Shown piece by piece: positions 61,690 to 64,000 of a stretch of DNA of 64,000 bases. A program made the translations under genes and the position numbers. Within the stretch, counting starts at the first letter, position 1; every line of letters begins with the position of its first letter. The notes beneath the pieces were generated by a model. The model was not told the DNA's origin. It saw only the letters and a program-made list of their open reading frames with translations, and did no database searches. The stretch comes from Cellulomonas sp. WB94 (GTDB taxonomy: Bacteria; Actinomycetota; Actinomycetes; Actinomycetales; Cellulomonadaceae). The stretch spans positions 1 to 64,000 of the forward strand of contig NZ_QEES01000001.1 in assembly GCF_003115775.1 (NCBI RefSeq). Direction: 5' to 3'.

Positions 61690-62381
61690 CGGGGATCGTC
61701 TCGGCGCAGGCGCAGGCGGTAGCCGACACCGAGCACCGTCTCCACCACGTCGGACCCGTCCGGCCCGAGCTTGTGCCGGAGGTTCTTGACGTGCGAGTCA
61801 ATGGTCCGCTCGTACCCGGCATACTCGTATCCCCGCACCCGGTTGACCAGCTCGTAGCGCGAGAACACCCGCTCCGGGGCCGCTGCGACGGCCGTGAGCA
61901 GGCCCCACTCGGTCGGGGTCAGATCCAGCTCGCGGCCGTCCAGCCACGCCTCGTGCCGCAGCTCGTCGATCCGCAGCCTGCCCTCGCCATAGGTCGCAGC
62001 GCCGGGCGCGCCAGTCGGGCCGCCGGCACGGTGCAGGACCGCCTGCACGCGCAGGACGACCTCGGCGGGACTGAACGGCTTGGTGACGTAGTCGTCCGCG
62101 CCGAGCTGCAGGCCGCGGATCCGGTCGTCGACGCCGCTGCGAGCCGTGAGGACGATGACGGGCGGATGCCCGGCCGCGCTGATCTCGCGGAGCACCTCGG
62201 TTCCGTCGAGATCAGGGAGGCCGAGATCGAGCACCACCAGGTCTGGCGGGGCAGAGGTGAGCATCCGGATCGCCTCAGCACCGGTCCCTGTGGTGAGCAC
62301 CGACAGGCCGGCGCGCTCGAGGTACCGGCGCAGCACCTCGCGGATGTCGCGCTCATCCTCGACGACCAGCACGGTGGGCAT
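61686..62381 (-). CDS. OmpR-type response regulator
   Basis: A 231-residue regulator with receiver Asp52 in VVLDLGLPDLDG, Lys in DDYVTKPFS, and a winged helix LTPTEWGLLTAVAAAPERVFSRYELVNRV...RTIDSHVKNLRHKL. ATG 62381 (MPTVLVVEDE) fits the family. First gene of the regulator-kinase operon. The DUF2202 gene, divergent across 164 bases, is a likely target. Confidence 0.92.
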   Translation of the reverse strand: MPTVLVVEDERDIREVLRRYLERAGLSVLTTGTGAEAIRMLTSAPPDLVVLDLGLPDLDGTEVLREISAAGHPPVIVLTARSGVDDRIRGLQLGADDYVTKPFSPAEVVLRVQAVLHRAGGPTGAPGAATYGEGRLRIDELRHEAWLDGRELDLTPTEWGLLTAVAAAPERVFSRYELVNRVRGYEYAGYERTIDSHVKNLRHKLGPDGSDVVETVLGVGYRLRLRRDDPR

Positions 62382-62545
62382 GCCCCATCTTGGCGTGTCC
62401 CGCACGGTCGGGAGCCCCGATCCGCGGCGGCACGCCTCTCCGGCCGCAAACTCCACGCCGTCTCCACACCGATCCCGAGAGACCTGCAGACGCCCGAGGC
62501 ACTGTGAGGTCGCCCACCAGGAAAGACCAACGAAGGAGCCTCATC

Positions 62546-63250
62546 ATGCGCACCAGGACTCGCATCGCCACGGCGATCACCACCGGCGTCGTCGCCACCG
62601 CACTCCTCGCCTCGCCCGCACTGGCCCGCGCGCAGGACGGTGGCATCGGGCCCGATCCGGCCCGCAATGCCCAGCAGACCACGCAGCAGGTCGGCACCTG
62701 TGACGGCACCGGCGTCGGGGCGGGGCCGCGCGCGGGCCAGATGGGTCAAGGCAACGGTGGCCAGGCCCGGGGCTCTGGGATGGGCACGGGAACCCCCAGC
62801 GACCTCACCGATGTGGCGAGCGGCACGTTGACGGACACGCAGAAGTCCGCGGTCGCTGCGCTCGCCGAGGAGGAGAAGCTCGCCCACGACCTGTACGTCG
62901 CCTTCGCCGACCAGTACGGCACGCGAGCGTTCACCCGGATCGCCAACGCCGAGACCCAGCACCTCACGGAGGTCCGCATCATCCTCGACCGGTACTCCAT
63001 CGCGGACCCGACCGCTGACCGCGCAGCGGGGACGTTCGCGACCGCAACGACCCAGGACCTGTACAACACGCTGCTCGCCGACGGCTCTGCCGGCGTCGAC
63101 GCCGCCTACACGGCAGCTCGCACCGTCGAGTCGACCGACATCTCGGACCTCAAGTCTGCCGTCGTCGGCGTCACCGCCCCGGACGCGCTGCAGGTGTACG
63201 CCAACCTGCTCGCGGGCTCGCAGCGCCACCTCGTGGCGTTCGGCGGCTGA
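62546..63250 (+). CDS. Secreted DUF2202 (ferritin-like) protein
   Basis: A 234-residue precursor. The signal peptide ends near ALARAQDG (about 29); a Gly-rich linker (47-82) follows; the DUF2202 helical domain spans about 88-234 with EEEKLAHDLYVAF, IANAETQHLTEV and a final SQRHLVAF, which place Glu and His as in ferritin-like diiron folds. Metal or redox role inferred only. ATG 62546 has GAAGGAGC upstream. It is divergent from the OmpR-type regulator. Confidence 0.85.
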   Translation: MRTRTRIATAITTGVVATALLASPALARAQDGGIGPDPARNAQQTTQQVGTCDGTGVGAGPRAGQMGQGNGGQARGSGMGTGTPSDLTDVASGTLTDTQKSAVAALAEEEKLAHDLYVAFADQYGTRAFTRIANAETQHLTEVRIILDRYSIADPTADRAAGTFATATTQDLYNTLLADGSAGVDAAYTAARTVESTDISDLKSAVVGVTAPDALQVYANLLAGSQRHLVAFGG

Positions 63251-63274
63251 TCGATTCCGGCCACCCAGCGCGCA

Positions 63275-63324
63275 CACGACGTCTGGGCTCGCGATCCATC
63301 GGATGCACGAGCCCAGACGTCGTG
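63275..63324. terminator. 17-bp hairpin terminator after DUF2202 gene
   Basis: Perfect 17-bp arms 63275-63291 and 63308-63324 (CACGACGTCTGGGCTCG type) with a 16-base loop. It insulates the rhodanese lipoprotein gene from upstream transcription. Confidence 0.8.
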
Positions 63325-63355
63325 CCCGCGCATGAACGCGTGGGGCACCAGGGTG

Positions 63356-63371
63356 ATACCCTGGGGGGTAT
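63356..63371. promoter_or_regulatory. CstR-type operator 6, overlapping a start codon
   Basis: ATACCCTGGGGGGTAT, one arm mismatch. The last two bases are the first two bases of the rhodanese lipoprotein ATG at 63370. No separate ribosome site fits, so the mRNA may be leaderless or the start may lie elsewhere. Confidence 0.75.
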
Positions 63372-63777
63372 GTCTTTCACCTCTCGCGCGGCTGCTGTCG
63401 CGCTCGCCGCAATCCTCTCCGTCGCTGGACTCAGCGCCTGCTCCAGCAGCCCTGACGCAGTGACCGACGTCAACGTCGCCGGCTCGGCCACCGTCCTCGC
63501 CCAGCCCGGCATCACCGTGATCGACGTCCGGACCCCGACCGAGTTCCAGTCCGGACACCTCGCCGACGCGGTCAACATCGACGTCAGCAGCGACACGTTC
63601 GACAGTCAGGTCGGGCAGCTGGCGAAGGACGGCACGTACTTCGTCTACTGCCACAGCGGCAACCGCTCCGCTGCGGCGACCGATCGGATGGCCAAGCTCG
63701 GCTTCACGACGATCTACAACCTCACGGGCGGGGTCGCTGACTGGCAGGCCAACGGCGGCGCGCTCGTCACGAGCTGA
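63370..63777 (+). CDS. Rhodanese-like lipoprotein
   Basis: A 135-residue precursor: signal peptide with lipobox LSAC (Cys24), then a single rhodanese domain with VIDVRTPTEFQSGHLADAVNIDV and FVYCHSGNRSA, catalytic Cys94, ending LTGGVADWQANGGAL. It should act at the outer face of the membrane as a sulfane-sulfur carrier or PspE-like sulfurtransferase. The ATG lies inside operator 6. A GTG at 63322 would add 16 residues before the signal peptide and is less likely. Confidence 0.88.
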   Translation: MSFTSRAAAVALAAILSVAGLSACSSSPDAVTDVNVAGSATVLAQPGITVIDVRTPTEFQSGHLADAVNIDVSSDTFDSQVGQLAKDGTYFVYCHSGNRSAAATDRMAKLGFTTIYNLTGGVADWQANGGALVTS

Positions 63778-63869
63778 CGCGGAGCCGAACACGACGAGAC
63801 AGGCACGCGCACCCTGGACGTCCTCGACGACCTGACCGTCACCCCCGTTGAGCTTTCGGCCTGAGAACC

Positions 63870-63900
63870 GCGACCCTCCTTACGACATCAGGAGGGTCGC
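63870..63900. terminator. Hairpin spanning a stop codon
   Basis: Perfect 11-bp arms GCGACCCTCCT/AGGAGGGTCGC around a nine-base loop; the left arm contains part of the TAA stop of the minus-strand gene. Likely bidirectional terminator. Confidence 0.65.
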
Positions 63901-64000
63901 CACCTTCACCGCGGTCATGACGACGATCAGGATCCCGAAGACGCGCTTGAGCACCGGACCCGAGACGAACCTGCTCGTCAGACGCGCCCCGAGGAACGAC
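63880..64000 (-). CDS. TauE/SafE-family membrane protein, C-terminal fragment at window edge
   Basis: The last 39 codons of a gene entering from the right: SFLGARLTSRFVSGPVLK then RVFGILIVVMTAVKVATLL and MS before TAA. The GAR...S..VSGPVLKRVFG... pattern is the usual C-terminal end of TauE/SafE exporters. It would be a second exporter of this type next to the rhodanese lipoprotein. Only the tail is visible, so the call is tentative. Confidence 0.6.
   Translation of the reverse strand, partial: SFLGARLTSRFVSGPVLKRVFGILIVVMTAVKVATLLMS

Noticed and set aside
1-64000. rRNA, tRNA, prophage, transposase or integrase genes
   Set aside because: None recognised on either strand; the sulfur island shows no flanking mobility genes or composition change that I can see.

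Overview
The window is chromosomal DNA from a high-GC Gram-positive bacterium. Base composition, dense GTG/ATG starts with GGAGG-type ribosome sites, SDR/LacI/TetR/DrrAB families, a DinB/mycothiol-transferase-like protein, two-gene fluoride channels and a Pls/PosA-type synthetase all point to an actinobacterium. A Cellulomonas-like member of the Micrococcales is my guess, not something the sequence proves. I see no rRNA, tRNA, CRISPR array, insertion sequence or prophage. No gene-free stretch exceeds 300 bases.

Region 1 (1-16 kb) is mixed metabolism: a Pls/PosA-type nonribosomal peptide synthetase cut by the window edge, a CHAD protein, the helicase HrpB, a hexose-6-phosphate mutarotase, a DinB protein, a variant NRAMP transporter, three SDR dehydrogenases, and an overlapping fluC-fluC-gpmA operon. 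Region 2 (16-29 kb) holds an MFS exporter, a cyclic-di-GMP block (35-residue ORF, GGDEF-EAL protein, DUF5317 protein, convergent PAS-GGDEF protein), a LacI regulator facing a large secreted beta-helix protein, a Ser/Thr kinase with a lipoprotein partner, and an ABC exporter. Region 3 (29-46 kb) holds a NarL-type two-component system, a DrrAB-type exporter, ilvD with a small ferredoxin, RNase J, release factor 3, a CDF-like protein, a universal stress protein, and a TetR regulator divergent from oleate hydratase.

Region 4 (46.9-64 kb) is the most coherent and most interesting part: a reactive-sulfur (sulfide/persulfide) island. It encodes a CstR-like repressor (CsoR fold with the copper-ligand His replaced and the two Cys 29 residues apart), thioredoxin, a CstB-like persulfide dioxygenase-rhodanese, two CoA-disulfide-reductase-type flavoproteins (one fused to rhodanese, the other to rhodanese, TusA and DsrE), two single rhodaneses (one a lipoprotein), a DsrE protein, a YgaP-type membrane protein, TauE/SafE exporters and several uncharacterised Cys-containing proteins. 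Six copies of a 16-bp palindrome, ATACCCC-NN-GGGGTAT with at most one arm mismatch each, lie in promoter position before these genes and nowhere else that I could see. I infer one CstR regulon that senses persulfide, moves sulfane sulfur between carriers, oxidises it and exports sulfite or thiosulfate. A 38-residue CxxC protein and a membrane protein with a CPVCNK motif look like unassigned members of it.

Genes for a MarR regulator, a prolipoprotein diacylglyceryl transferase, an MFS exporter, an OmpR-type two-component system and a DUF2202 protein are interspersed in the island. They carry no such operator, so their membership is unproven.
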